In this document: positions 1 through 12,500 of the stretch, in pieces
Position numbering within the stretch: the first letter of the stretch is position 1
Layout of the letters: each line of letters opens with the position of its first letter
Assembly: GCF_004379255.2 (NCBI RefSeq)
Contig: NC_056040.1
Location: 26,998,852-27,062,851 of the forward strand
Origin: Salvia splendens
Taxonomy: Eukaryota > Streptophyta > Magnoliopsida > Lamiales > Lamiaceae
Direction of reading: 5' to 3'
DNA: 64,000 nucleotides
The notes under the pieces: model-generated
The model's input: the letters and a program-made list of their open reading frames with translations, nothing else
Told to the model about the DNA's origin: nothing
Databases searched by the model: none
Made by a program: the position numbers and the translations under genes

Positions 1-1700
1 CTGGCAATCATCCCGTAGCCACTGGATCTCTTGGAGCGATCGCTGCGCACACACCAGCGGTCGTTGGGCGTGTTCTTCTTTTCAGCACAACTTTCCCGGA
101 GCGAACTGCCATTGGCTCAGCTGTCGTCGGCCGCCAGCGGTCGCTGGATGTGTTGCAGCGGACCGTTGGACGGCTCGAAAGCTATAACTTTCCAACTTCG
201 ACTTTTAGCTATCTTTCTAGGCTCTAAATTGCACATTTCTCACAAAACACGTAAAAATAGCAAGATAGATAAATATGCATTTAATGGATGTTTAATGCAA
301 CTTTGACATTCAAAACGGACCAAATAATGGCCTTAAAACAGTGCAAAATCTAAGCGTATCATTGACAAACTCATAGTTTAGAATGTTTAGGTGGGTGATT
401 AACCCATGTTGTTGAATATTTTGAGGTATAAATTCTAGGTTTCATCCACTTATTTGCTATTTTTAGTGTTAACGAGTTTGCCGGAGTCTTGAAGCAAAAA
501 CAGGTCTAAAACGGACTAAACGGAAGCGAACGGGTTGATTCCAAAGAGTTCGCCCGGTCGGGCATTTTTCAGCCACAAAATGCCCGTCTCGGGCGTTTCG
601 TAGGAGTTCCAGAAAGTTTGCCCCTAGGCATTTTCATCCGACAGAACGCCTAGTCGGGCGTTTCAAGTCTGCATCGCAATTCTCCTAAAATGTTCAGTCA
701 GGCGTTTTCTCACTTACAAATCGTCCGGTCGAGCGTTGACTATGGATGCTCATTTTTCACTCCTAGTATAAAAGAGTTCTCACTAATTTTAGAATCCTAA
801 CTCCCACACTACCAAATTGAGCAAAAGATCAAGAGGTTGAAGATGGTTTGAAGGCAAGGAGCTTCCATCTTCAAGAAATTGAAGGAAAAGACTCCCCAAC
901 ATCAATTCCACCTATAGCGAGTTCTAGTTTCCATTTCCATCCAAGTTTTGCTTTGATTTTTTTGTATTTCTTTTTGCTTTTTCTTTGACCATGAGTAGCT
1001 AGATTTCTTTAGGGATTTGGTGAAGTTTGTATGAAATCCATGGGGTTGAACATTGATTTATGCTTATCTATATTTTTGTGTGGTTTTGTTGGTTATTGAG
1101 CTCTTATTATTCAATTGCTTAGCTTCCAATTTGATACATCTTGTTCTAATTATTGTCAATGAGAAATGCTTGATTAGAATTGTTAGATAATCAACAACTC
1201 CGTGCACTTTATGTGATCTAGAGATGCATTGCTAGAGAGAGTTAGGGAGTCGGACTTGAAATGTTGGGAGGAGACTTCGACATTAGAGTCCGATCAACGT
1301 GTAAGATACACCCGAGAGGGGGTCTATCCAATTGTCCCGACCTTCCTAACCATGCATGAAACCCAATAAATGAGCATGATCCCTAGGTGATACCCGTGAT
1401 CCATACCAACGGATCCATATCCCTATCTTTCCCAATTTGTTTGAAAACTATCTTTTATTTTGCTTTGCTTAGTTAATTTGTCTTTATTGCTTGTTTCCTC
1501 TTTGTTCTTAATTTTTAAAAAAAATCCAAAAACACTTTTCATTAGTCTAGATAGTATTCGATTGCATCATAGTATTCAAACCAACTTTTAATTTTTATGG
1601 GTCGATAATTTTAACTTGCCTCATGCTACATATCCTGTACACTTGTGGATGACACTTTTAGTTGTAAATTAGCATGACTCAGTTATAGTCGATCCTTATT
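1..1700 (+). repeat. Non-coding LTR-retrotransposon-like DNA, probably gypsy-type
   Basis: There is no convincing coding region here. Around 480-740 a GC-rich motif of the form CGCCCGGTCGGGC recurs with variations every 50-70 bases. A TATA-like stretch (AGTATAAAAG near 765) and a long leader follow. Near 1600-1660 the segment has the phrase TTAACTTGCCTCATGCTACA followed by GTACACTTGTGG, which resembles the 3' part of long plant gypsy (Tat/Athila-like) LTRs as I remember them. No terminal repeat partner, primer-binding site or target duplication is inside the window, because the left end is cut by the window edge. The class is an inference from style, not from a protein domain. Confidence 0.35.
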
Positions 1701-1758
1701 GAAATTTAATGAACATTGTGTATGAAAATGATAATTTTCGTACCTCCCGTCTCCTTCC

Positions 1759-3358
1759 TAGAGGTGCCCACGGTTTCCGGTTTCGGTTCCGAACCGGAAC
1801 CGTGACAATTTTTACGAACCAAAACCGTCGTATTTGGAACCGTGGACTGGTTCCAGTTCAAGATTTTACGAACCGAAACCATCACCGAACCGCCGGTTCC
1901 GGACAGTTCCAAACCGCCGGTTTCACGGTTCCAGCGAGGTATCCGAGGCATTAGCCATTGGTAGCTTTTTCAGGAGGTTTTTTGACCGGAACCGGCGGTT
2001 TTTTTGACTGAAACCGGCAAAAACCGGCGGTTTTCAGGCGGTTCCGCCGGTTTCGGCCGATTTTCAAAATTTTTTTTATTCTGATTTTGAATTTAAATTG
2101 ATCCATTTTCCCCTCATTTTTGAGATCTCTGGCGATCGGATTTACTAGCTTTTCGAATTGAGTGTCGCCTTTGGGTGGTGGCGCCGCCCGCAGCCTCTTG
2201 CATTTTCTATTCTCACTTCCTACACTGGACATAACTAGGATTGAGCAAATAGAAGGATTGTGAAGGGAATAGTGGTTTGAAAAACTGAAGAAGGTGAGTG
2301 TAGTTCAGAATCGGCTGAATTTAAGTAATGAAACGACTGTATTTATGGTGAGAGAGATGAGAGGGGAATCGGTAATGTACCTTCTTAAAACAACCGTTGA
2401 TAAAAAAAATCAATTTAACCTGCGGTTATAACCGGAACTGGCGGTTTGGATTTGACTATTTGATTTGGATTTATGAGACAAGACAACACTGGTAAAACAT
2501 AAAAGCCACCTTACGTATCTATTCTTGGGAACTGATCGGCTATCGAGAGTTTCCGATACTCTCGATAATGGCTAAGGAGTTTTTCGCCGTTCCCGCTTCC
2601 ACCGTCGCCGTTGAGCAAGCTTTTAGTGTCGGCGGTTGTGTCCTAGATGACAAAAGGAGCAATCTCTCCGCCAAAAACATGGAAGCCACTATGTTACTTG
2701 ATGATTGGACAAAGGCTGACATGAGAGCACAAGAGCCGGATTTCGACTTCCGTGTAGAGAGTGATGGTGAAGACTTTCCCACCGATGACGAGGTCGGAAG
2801 CGAGGGCGCTCAACAATATCAATGACGGGGGGAGGTTGGCGAGCACGATCGACTAAAAAGGTAAGCAAGGTAAGAGAACTATGTGGGATTTGATTTCTCA
2901 ATAAAATTGTGGATACATAGGTAACTCAACTTAAATTTGAAAAGTTTAAGTTGAACTCAAGCCCTTTTCAAATTTTTCCTTTTCCCCCATTTCATATTTT
3001 TTTATTTATGTTTCGACGACACTTGTAAATTATATTACATTGTTGTATACTTGTATATGTATTGTAAATTGTAATGTATCGTTGTCCGTTACAACTCAAA
3101 ATTCAATAAAATTGATATGATTTTCACCTTATTCGTCTTATTTCAATTTAAATTATCCATTGTATTGTTCCAATTTATTGTATAAGTCCAAATTTCAAAT
3201 TATATAGCAAAAAAAACCGCCAAAACCGAACCGGAATAGTGAGAACCGTCCGAAAACCGGTGGTTCAGAACCGGAACCGTAAAATAGCCTCATGGTTCGG
3301 TTCCGGTTCCGCCTTTCTCAAAACCGATTTGGATACGAACCGTGGGCACGTCTCTCTA
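1759..3358 (+). mobile_element. Non-autonomous hAT element with TIRs and 8-bp target duplication
   Basis: The left end reads TAGAGGTGCCCACGGTTT and the right end, read inward on the other strand, TAGAGAGACGTGCCCACGG, so the two are imperfect terminal inverted repeats. They are flanked by 8-bp copies CTCCTTCC (1751-1758) and CTCTTTCC (3359-3366), differing at one base, the length expected for hAT. Both subterminal regions are full of GGTTCCGGTTC / GAACCGGAACC inverted motifs, as in other plant hAT elements. About 1.6 kb long, it keeps only the C-terminal part of a transposase (2525-2825). It ends about 220 bases before the start codon of the TBC gene, so it borders that gene's promoter or 5' leader. 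Confidence 0.8.
2525..2825 (+). pseudogene. hAT transposase C-terminal dimerisation domain remnant
   Basis: The reading frame gives a WEL..YREFPILSIMAKEFFA stretch followed by VPASTVAVEQAFSVGG and VLDDKRSNLSAKNMEA. This is the hallmark of the hAT family C-terminal dimerisation domain (BED-type/RICESLEEPER-like transposases), where the alanine-serine-threonine and AFS-GG-VLDD-RS-L blocks are conserved. An acidic tail of about 35 residues ends at a TGA at 2823-2825. The N-terminal BED zinc finger and the RNase H-like catalytic core are missing, so it cannot be an active transposase. It lies inside the 1759-3358 element and reads in the same direction as the downstream TBC gene. An exapted host gene is unlikely because no upstream coding exon is seen. 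Confidence 0.75.
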
Positions 3359-3576
3359 CTCTTTCCCATACCGAATTACCGATGCTCTTACTCTTAGCTA
3401 AACGCACCACTCCCAAATTAGATGAACCTTCTCTCTTTTGCTCTGCTATATTTAGCCTTTTACCAAACATATTAAGATGAAATAAGAATCCCTTTTCCGT
3501 CTCCTTCGTAGACGCGATCCTCCACAGATCACAGATCCATCCCCCTCTCTCGCTCATTCGTAAATACAGTGTAACG

Positions 3577-6500
3577 ATGCACGAACCTGATTTATCGGAC
3601 GATGCCGATTATGCCGCATCGATTCAACACGTAATCTTTTATTTTATTTTATTTTATCTTAATCATTCGTAACTAGAGCTAAATTATTGTTTATTTACGG
3701 CAATTAATTTCTTAAATTCATTACGTTTAGGGCCCTTTAATCACAAATCGGAATGACAGCCTGGGACGAAGCTCACCGATCGACCCGGAAGGTGCAGAGG
3801 TCGTATATACTAAAGATAATGTCACAATACATCCTACTCAGTTCGCTTCCGAGAGAATTAGTGGTCGACTGAAGTTGATTAAGCAAGGAAATGCTCTTTT
3901 CATGGTACTACCTTTTGCACTTTATTTCTGACGAAATTTTAGTATATCTAGCACTTTTCATTTTAGGTTGTAAATCTGGGTTTGATTTTTCAGTCTAATT
4001 AAATTTATAGTACTATTTTAAGTGTATTGACCGATCACTTAACAAATGAATATTTAATTAACTCTAATATATTAATTAAATACCCTAATTTTACTTAATA
4101 GTGTAAGTAATTTGGGCTGAGCCGAAATAGAAAATTGTGAGTAACATGGGACATAGGGTGTATCCGTGTATGTTACAAGTTTCTGCTATTGGATTGCTAA
4201 ATATGTGGATGGAAGAGTAGCTCGTATAATATAGTGACACCAGTATAATTCTTGGACCAATTTTTTTTATCATATTTGAAGTAAAAAAGATATGAATGCT
4301 TTATTCCATTGATGATCATCACAAAATTGGCTTATGGTTAAGAATTACAGATTTCTTCTGTTATAAGTTTGAAGATAAGTGTGTTCAATACAGTGCAATC
4401 CAGTATACCACATGGTAGTTAACATTGTTTTTCACTTTTGAGAAATTGGATAGTAAGATTTTTTCACTTTAGATATAGTAAGATTGTCATAGATTAGGGA
4501 GGCACAAGAGTTTGTAGTTGCCAAGTTTAATCTATGAATCAGCTTCTTATTATTTAAAATGGGTTTTGTACACTGTTCATTTTGTTTGCAACAAAGTTAA
4601 TTTACTGATTTCAACTACTTAGTCTGGAAAGTTTGAGGATTGAATTTTGGCTTCAAAAGTATTCGATTTGTCAGTTATATTTGTTGTACAAGTGCATCAT
4701 GTTCTATGAATAGCCTATTCTGAGTCAAGATTTCAATTAGTCTCCCCTTTTCTTATGTAGACATGGCTTCCTTACAAAGGGCAAAGTTCAAAGGCAAGAT
4801 TGCCTGAGAAAGGTAGAGCCTTGGATGTTGTAACTCCTTTATCTGATGCAAAGTTTTGTGTTCCAAAACATACACTATTTATTTGAAGGGCTTCCATTAC
4901 AAAAATATATTGCTTACTTTTGCACTACATGGGTGCAGATAAGAATCTTTATACTATCAGGGCTATGCCGTTTTCAGATATTCGATCAATACGTAGACAC
5001 ACTCCAGCCCTGGGTTGGCAGTATATTATTGTAGTTATGTCATCAGGTAATCATAGTACATTAGTATGGGATAGTAATCAATCATTTTTTCAATTTCAAT
5101 ATTTTTCTATTATTGTACTCTTTTGATTGTTAATTGATATAAGCCTTTTTGTGAAGTATAGATTCAAGTCACTCAACTAAAGAGGACAAAATTTTTATTA
5201 TTATTAGGAGATGTAACATGCATGATATGGAGAACCAATCTATTGTTGCATGTATCTATCTCTATTTCTAGTATTGTGTAGGTTTGTCAGACTCATGCTA
5301 TTGAAGCAATTCATCATTACTAAGACAAAACTCAACTGATAGCTGCCAATCTGATATAGAATTCCATTTTTGAACAATAAAGAACTTAAAGTAAATTTTG
5401 TATGCTCTGTAATTCCAAGTATATTTTTGTCTTAGTCAGAAATGGGAATTACGTACTTTTATATATTTTATAATGCCAACAGTATATTATCTCAAAGAAA
5501 AACCTAACATGTTTTTAAACCTTTTACAAGTGGTTATATAGAATCTTAAACTTTGAAAATCATGTTTCATTATGCTTGTGTGGCATTTGGGTTGTTTCTC
5601 GTCTAATACTTATTAGTATATTAGTTCCAAAATATATTTTTGGCTTATTAGTCAAAAACATGAATTATATACTTCTATATTTTATAATGCCAACAATTTT
5701 TTATTATTCAAAGAAAAACCTAAAACATTTTTAAAACCTTGCACAAGTGGTTAGATACAGTCTTAAACTTTGAAATCATGTTTCCTATGCTTGTGTTGCA
5801 TTTGGGATGATTTTGGCTGAAATATTTTCTGCATCTCTAATTTGGTTTCATTGGTCCTATCCAGTTACGCTCATGAATTATATAACTCTCAGGATTTTAC
5901 ATCTGTCCATTTAGCATTAAATCTTTACTTATGATAGATAATATATGTACATCTTATGGCTAGTGATAAAGTCTTCATTGTCATTAATACCCTGTATGAT
6001 TTTCAGGTTTGGCTTTTCCTCCACTTTATTTCTATAATGGAGGGGTTCGTGAATTTCTCACAACCATCAAGCAACATGTTGTTCTTGTCAGGTATGGGTT
6101 ACCGTTTACCTCCTACCTAATGCTTGTCTAACTTCTTTGTGTAGTAAACCTAAGAATTGTTTATATTTTTCTACTAACACATTCAAAGTTGTTAACCATA
6201 TAACTAGGGTACCGACTACAGTAGTTTATCATCTCTAACTTGTAGGGACACTGAGTTTTCTCTTTCTTTTAACATCTATGAACTCTCCTTTATATTTACT
6301 TTTGCTTTTCCCCTTTGTAGCCCACCGAGACAAATATTGAAATATTAAAGCAACATTAGTTGTTATGGAACGACTAACATTCAAATTTAATACATACTGG
6401 TACTCTTTTATGTTTTTGACTTGTTCAAGAAATAATCTAATTTATTGTTTTACATTTTATATGTGCCATACGTGGGCTGCCCTTCTTGCTTCTAAAAACA

Positions 6501-9500
6501 TTGCACCAAGGAATGCTGTATTTTAGACAAACTGTCTTTTTCTATTCAATTGTAATCCTGATGTTGATCCAAAAAAAACTAATGTAAGAATATAGACTAC
6601 TTTTTCAAGTATGCTTATATATTTTTGCATGACTAAGAGAAAATTGCAATCTCTACTCGAAGTTGCGCGATGGTAAATCCCACTCTTGTGTTGTATAATA
6701 GGCTCCAAACTGCAGACTAAATTGCACTAGGAAAGCCCTGGGCAATGGGCTGAACTTAAAGGCAGTGGTGGCCGGTGGGATCCGAACTTGTACTTTCATT
6801 CACTGGGTTGTCCATAAGATGGCGTTTAGAAATGTTCTGACCAGTTTTTTATCTAGTTGTTTAAGAAATGTTGAAGTATATTTGTTAAGAAAAACTGACA
6901 CTTATTTCTTACACCATGGCAGCAGTAACATCCATTATTGTGATAGCATTTATGCTTACATGTTTTCTTATATCCAGATCAGCAGATGATGCCAATGTAT
7001 TTCTTGTGAATGATTTTCAAAATCCTCTCCAGGTAAATCTGGTGTAAATTAGACTGTTTAATTGCTCCTGTTGCATCCCCCCTCTTATGCTAGCTGCTTG
7101 CATGTGTAGAACAATAAAATATAGATATATGTGGAGAAGTATAAAGACATAGTAGAGAAGAGTAGTAGGTGTATTTTATTACTCAACATAGGCCACATAT
7201 GTAGTACAAGGGACTAAGCTAGACTATGTCACACAACCAATGTGGGATCAGTGTTGTCAAAATGTCGTTTGGGTCGCTCGGGTCGCAGCTAGCACCGCCC
7301 CAACTTGGGTGGGTTGATCGAGATACGGGGTCGCGGCTGGGGCGACGGGGGCGATTGGGTCGAGCCGGAGTCGATACTGTGGGTCGCAGTCAAGTGGAGA
7401 AGAAAGAAAATAGAAGGTGAACAGTCCCTTTAATATTTAAACACTCCTATACTAAATGGAATACAACTTTTACTCTCCTAGATTACATTAATGATTTAGT
7501 GGTGCAGGGCTGCTGGCACGTTTTCCTATAGTAATTAATAGGCAGTCTCTCTTTCTCTCTCATTACTCATAGACAGAGTAATATTTAACACATTCTCCAT
7601 CTCTGTCTTACTCGGCTCTCCATTTCTAACAAATGTTTAATTAATATTTCATAGGCAATTATGCATCTCTCTTTCTTTATAAGCTGCTGTTATATAAATA
7701 CATTACCTATATTATAATAAGAGCACAAACCTATCTACAACTTAGTTATATTAATAGGGTGAAATGGTAGGTCAATAAAAATAAAAGTTCAGCGTGTTAT
7801 GCAATTTTTGCACTATTACCACGTTTGATTGGTGGGGCGCACGACCCGGTCGACTCATCGCCCCGCGACCCAAAATTTCACTCAATCGCCCCGGTGCGAC
7901 CCGCGATCCTAACAATGTGTGGGATACTTATATTCTACGACAACATGTGTAGTTGCTTTGCTTCAAATGACAGCAATTTTTGACTTTGTACAGAGGACTC
8001 TGTCTTCCTTGGAGCTTCCTAGAGCTGTTACTCCTGTGTGTCAATCCCCCACCACAATGGATCCACATAAGGGCGTGTTAGATAAAAGCTCCAATATTAT
8101 TAAGAAGAATGGCAGGAGACAAAAGTACCGTGATCCTGCCCACGACATTTCTGTTCAAGTATTGGAGAAATTTTCTCTTGTTACCCGATTTGCTCGTGAA
8201 ACAACTTCTCAACTCTTTCGGGACCGCCATCCTGATAGTTTCACTTCTAATGAGGGGTGGAAGGATGGTCCGTCGTCACATGCATCTAATCATATCACGT
8301 CATCAGATGATTCTCCACAAGTTCTTGATGAGGTTCCTGTAGCAGCAGATTCAGTGGAGGTAATAATTTATCATGTTACTTTTTGTTCATGTTTCTAATA
8401 ACTTGTCTTGAGTGGCCTTATCTGTTATCTTTTGACAGTTAAATCTGGGGTAGTCTCAATATTACCTTCTATTGGTTGTCATGATTATAGACTAGCTTTT
8501 TTATTCTCTCCTAAATAATGATACCTTGATTTTGTTGGAAATGAGACTTTAACGTGTTAGAACCTCCATGAAAATTGATTTAAAAATCTTGTTGCAAGTT
8601 TGTTTTCCACATAATGTTATATTTTTGCGTAAGCATCTATTTAAGGACCATCACTTTTAGCGCTTCGTACCTTCTACACCTAGTAGAATTACTTCCTGGG
8701 GAAGAAGCTGCCACCAAAGTCATGACTTCTTTTTTAGTTAATCATTTTTAAGGAAATTTCGAAGTAGCCTATGGTTTTTTCAGTATCCTAACTCATTTTA
8801 TGTTTTTTAATGTCACCCATTGGCCATTGCTAAACAGAACATTCTCAGGCTTAAGTAATGGCAAAACTCTTGAAAGGATCAATCCACTTATTAGTTTCTG
8901 AATATGGGTCTTTTTTTTGCTTCTGAATAAAGAAATAAAATCGTGAAACCAGTATCCAATCTAACCAAATCTCCTAAATCTTTTTCATACCATTACTTTC
9001 TTTTTAAATATTTGCTACAAACTAATACTCCCTCTGTCCCACTCTTAAGTGGAATAATTCTTATTTGCCACGAGATTTGATGCAGTGTTGTTTTATGAGT
9101 TCAGTAGAGAGAGAATAACATAGAAAAGAGAGATGTTTCTATTTTAAGAAATGTGTCGTTTAGAGTAGGACATGGAAAATGTGTCACTTAGATTGGGATG
9201 GAGGGAGTAATATTTTTTTCCATTTTTATTCACTATTCTATCTAACCAAATCTCCTAAATCTTTTCATATATACTACTATTACTTTATCTTACAAAATAT
9301 TTCCTCCAAACTAATATATTCCAACAAACTATTCCAACAAACTTTAATATAATTGTAATGTATGTTTTTAATTATAAATGAAGTGTGTTTTGTGTTCTGT
9401 TCGGAGGTGTGTTACGCATTTAAAAAGTGTGTAATTAGCTACACATTCTCAACATGTGCAACACCCATTTTCAAAAGCAAAAAAAAGGTGACCCATTTTC

Positions 9501-12500
9501 AGAAGCTAATAGTTGGATCGATCCCTTTCTACAATTTTGTCACATCATGTAGGGGTATTAATTATACTCCCTCCATCCGCCATTAGTAATGTAATGGAGA
9601 GGGAGTTGAAAATGTTAGTGGAATGTGGGACCCACTTTTATATATTAGTTTTATAATAAAATGTGAGTGAGAATGAGTTAGTGGAATGTGAGGTCCATTA
9701 CCAAAAATCGTAAAAGGTAAGTGGGACAAGTATTGTCCGACGGACCAAAAAGGAAACTAGTGACAAGTAATGGCGGACAAAGGGAGTAACATATATTTGT
9801 AGTAGTTTGCACAAGATCTTTTAGAAAAACAAACATGTAACATTTCCTAATATAAAAAAAATAATTCATTGTTTTTCTAAATTATACTCCCTCTGTCCCA
9901 TAAAAATTGAAACTTTTGGGACGGCACGGGTTTTAATGCACAATTGTTTATGTAAGAGAGAATAGAAGGAAAAAGTAACTGGGGTATTATTAGTGGAAAA
10001 TTAGGCCCACCTCATTAGAGAGAAAGAAGTTACCAAAAAGTGTGCTATTTTTATGCGACGGACCAAAATGGAAAGAGTTTATGTTTTTATGGGACGGAAG
10101 GAGTATTTAATTAAGTTGAATGAAAAAAATGGGGTTAGTCTTAGTATGGAATATAGATGGAGGAAATAGAGGCAAGCCTATTCCAACTGTAGAATTGATA
10201 ACCTTGACCCTGCTTATTGAAATACCCTTTGAACGTGAATCAAAATATGTTTGCATGTTCAGGTGTTTTGATAGAGGAATCAAGAAAAAGCCTTCAGACA
10301 TATTTTATTATTTCAGTACAATCAAGTTATTGCTTACATTTCTTCTTATGTTGGCAGATCGACAAATTATCCCTGGTGTGGGGAAAGCCACGTCAGGCAC
10401 CCCTGGGGCAAGGAGAGGTAAACCTGTTTGCCAAGTCAGGCTCCATTCAACTTAATACTTAGCTCCTTAAAATAATTTCCTTATTTGACTTCTACTTCTA
10501 AACGTGGCGTACTTCAGTAATGAATGGATGATGATGTCATTCAGAGGCTTGCACAAGATTCTTTGTTCTGGGGCTCTTATATTAGATATAATTTATTCAA
10601 TCATTCATATGCTTTTGGTGTTTGTGTTTGTGCGACACTTTTCACTTTATTTGAGCAAGGGAGTTAATGTGTTGTTACGATTTACAATCTGAGTTAGTTA
10701 TCTTGCTTTTTGTGATTGCTAGTTCTGTCTGTTTTATGTGGCTTCTGAGTCAAAACTCTTGCAGTGGACTATCTTCTTGGATGCAGAAGGGCGAGTAATG
10801 GATCCAAAATCATTGAAAAAGAGAATCTTCTATGGTGGTGTTGAACACAATTTACGAAAAGAGGTCTGCAATTGGAAGAAATTATTGTTCTGATGCTTGA
10901 TTTTTAGCTTGACAGTTTGTAGATCAACTTGTTTTTCTTCTCCCCCGTCATTGTACAAAAAATTCTTTAACAGGTTTGGAGATTTTTATTAGGATACCAC
11001 ACCTATGATTCAACATTTGCAGAGAGAGAGTACCTCATATCAGTAAAGCAGTCAGAGTATGAAACAATAAAAAGGCAATGGCAGGTTCGTCCTCTATATC
11101 AGTTGAGTTATGATATATTTTTAAGATTTTATCAGTTTTCTCTCCTCCGTTGCTGATCTGCATGTGCTACTGGTAACTTTGTTGGAATTGGTTCAATTGT
11201 ATATCTTCTAACGAGTACTTTAAGTTTGAGGTTCTTCATCCATTTAAATTAAGGTCTCCTTTAAATGCTCTGGTTTTGATTTTTCCATTTGGTGAATTTC
11301 AGTTTATGTCTTTATTCTTGATGCCTTTTTTAGTTTCACCTAAATATCTGCTAAATGCTATTTGAGGTGTACTCAGCTGTTAAAGAATAAAGATGATATT
11401 TAAAGTTAAGAATCGGGACTAAGCCCTTGGATAGGTCATAGGTGTATGAGGTTCTAGAATAGGGGTTTATGCCTTTTTCCTAGACCCAGTACATACTCTC
11501 TTTCTTGCCTTTAATGAAGAGGATCTAGTTGCCCATTTTCTGGCTTACTATTGGAATTTGGAAACATTAAACTAAAAAATACTTTTATGTTACCGCTAAA
11601 GCATAGGTTTAACATAATATGTATAGCTTCTTTCTTAAAGCAAGTGGGGTCAGTTGGGGCCATTGAATCTTACACTGGGTTTGGGTACACTAATATCTTG
11701 TTGAAGTGTTACTTGATCGATCATATATGTAGACTTCACTCGCTCAAGTTTTTAAAGGTATACTCTAAAATTTCACACTAATCCACCAGAGACATTTCTA
11801 AGTGATAAAGAATACTGCCTTTGTTCTGCCATAACTGAGACATTTCTTTTGGGCACGAGATTTAAGAAAATTATGTTTAGAGAGTTAAGTGGAGAGAGAA
11901 TAAAGTAGAGAAGTAAAAAGAGAATAAAGTAAGAAAGTATATATATTATTTTTTGCTAAAAAGGAAATGACTCAGTTTTGGTGGGACGTCCCAAAAAGAA
12001 ATATGAATCTCTTATGTGGGACGGAGGGAGTAACAATCTGACCATACTACTTATATGGTGGTGCCTCTGAAGCGAATCATTTCATGGTAGACATATTTAT
12101 GACCTGACTAATTAGAAGACATAAAATAGAGATCTATTTTATAGAAAATGTTCCATGATACAGGATCCTAATATGGACAGAGGCATATAATTCTGATGTT
12201 ATATCTTTTTCCTGGTACATATGGTTGTTTTATTATTATCAATGAAGAATACATATTTCTTGATTTAGCTCACCTAAATCACAATTTTGTGTCTTTGTTT
12301 TTTGGTTAGAGCATCTCTCCAGACCAGGCAAAGCGATTTACAAAATTTCGAGAGAGGAAAGGCCTTATTGACAAGGATGTGGTAGAGTGGACTTTCACAT
12401 TTTTAATTAAAAGTATGTTTTCTCAAGATGATTGATGATGTATCCTTAGTGATGGTGTACTCTCTCCCTCGTTTCAGGTGAGGACTGACAGATCGTTGTT

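Noticed and set aside
8109..8342. Separate small gene at 8109-8342
   Set aside because: It is an alternative frame inside exon 7 of the TBC gene, which has a clean continuous frame there.
9028..9207. Recurrent CTCCCTCCGTCCC motifs considered as a CRISPR-like or satellite array
   Set aside because: Copies come as inverted pairs 170-260 bases apart with TA flanks at scattered places, the signature of Stowaway MITEs, not of regularly spaced direct repeats.
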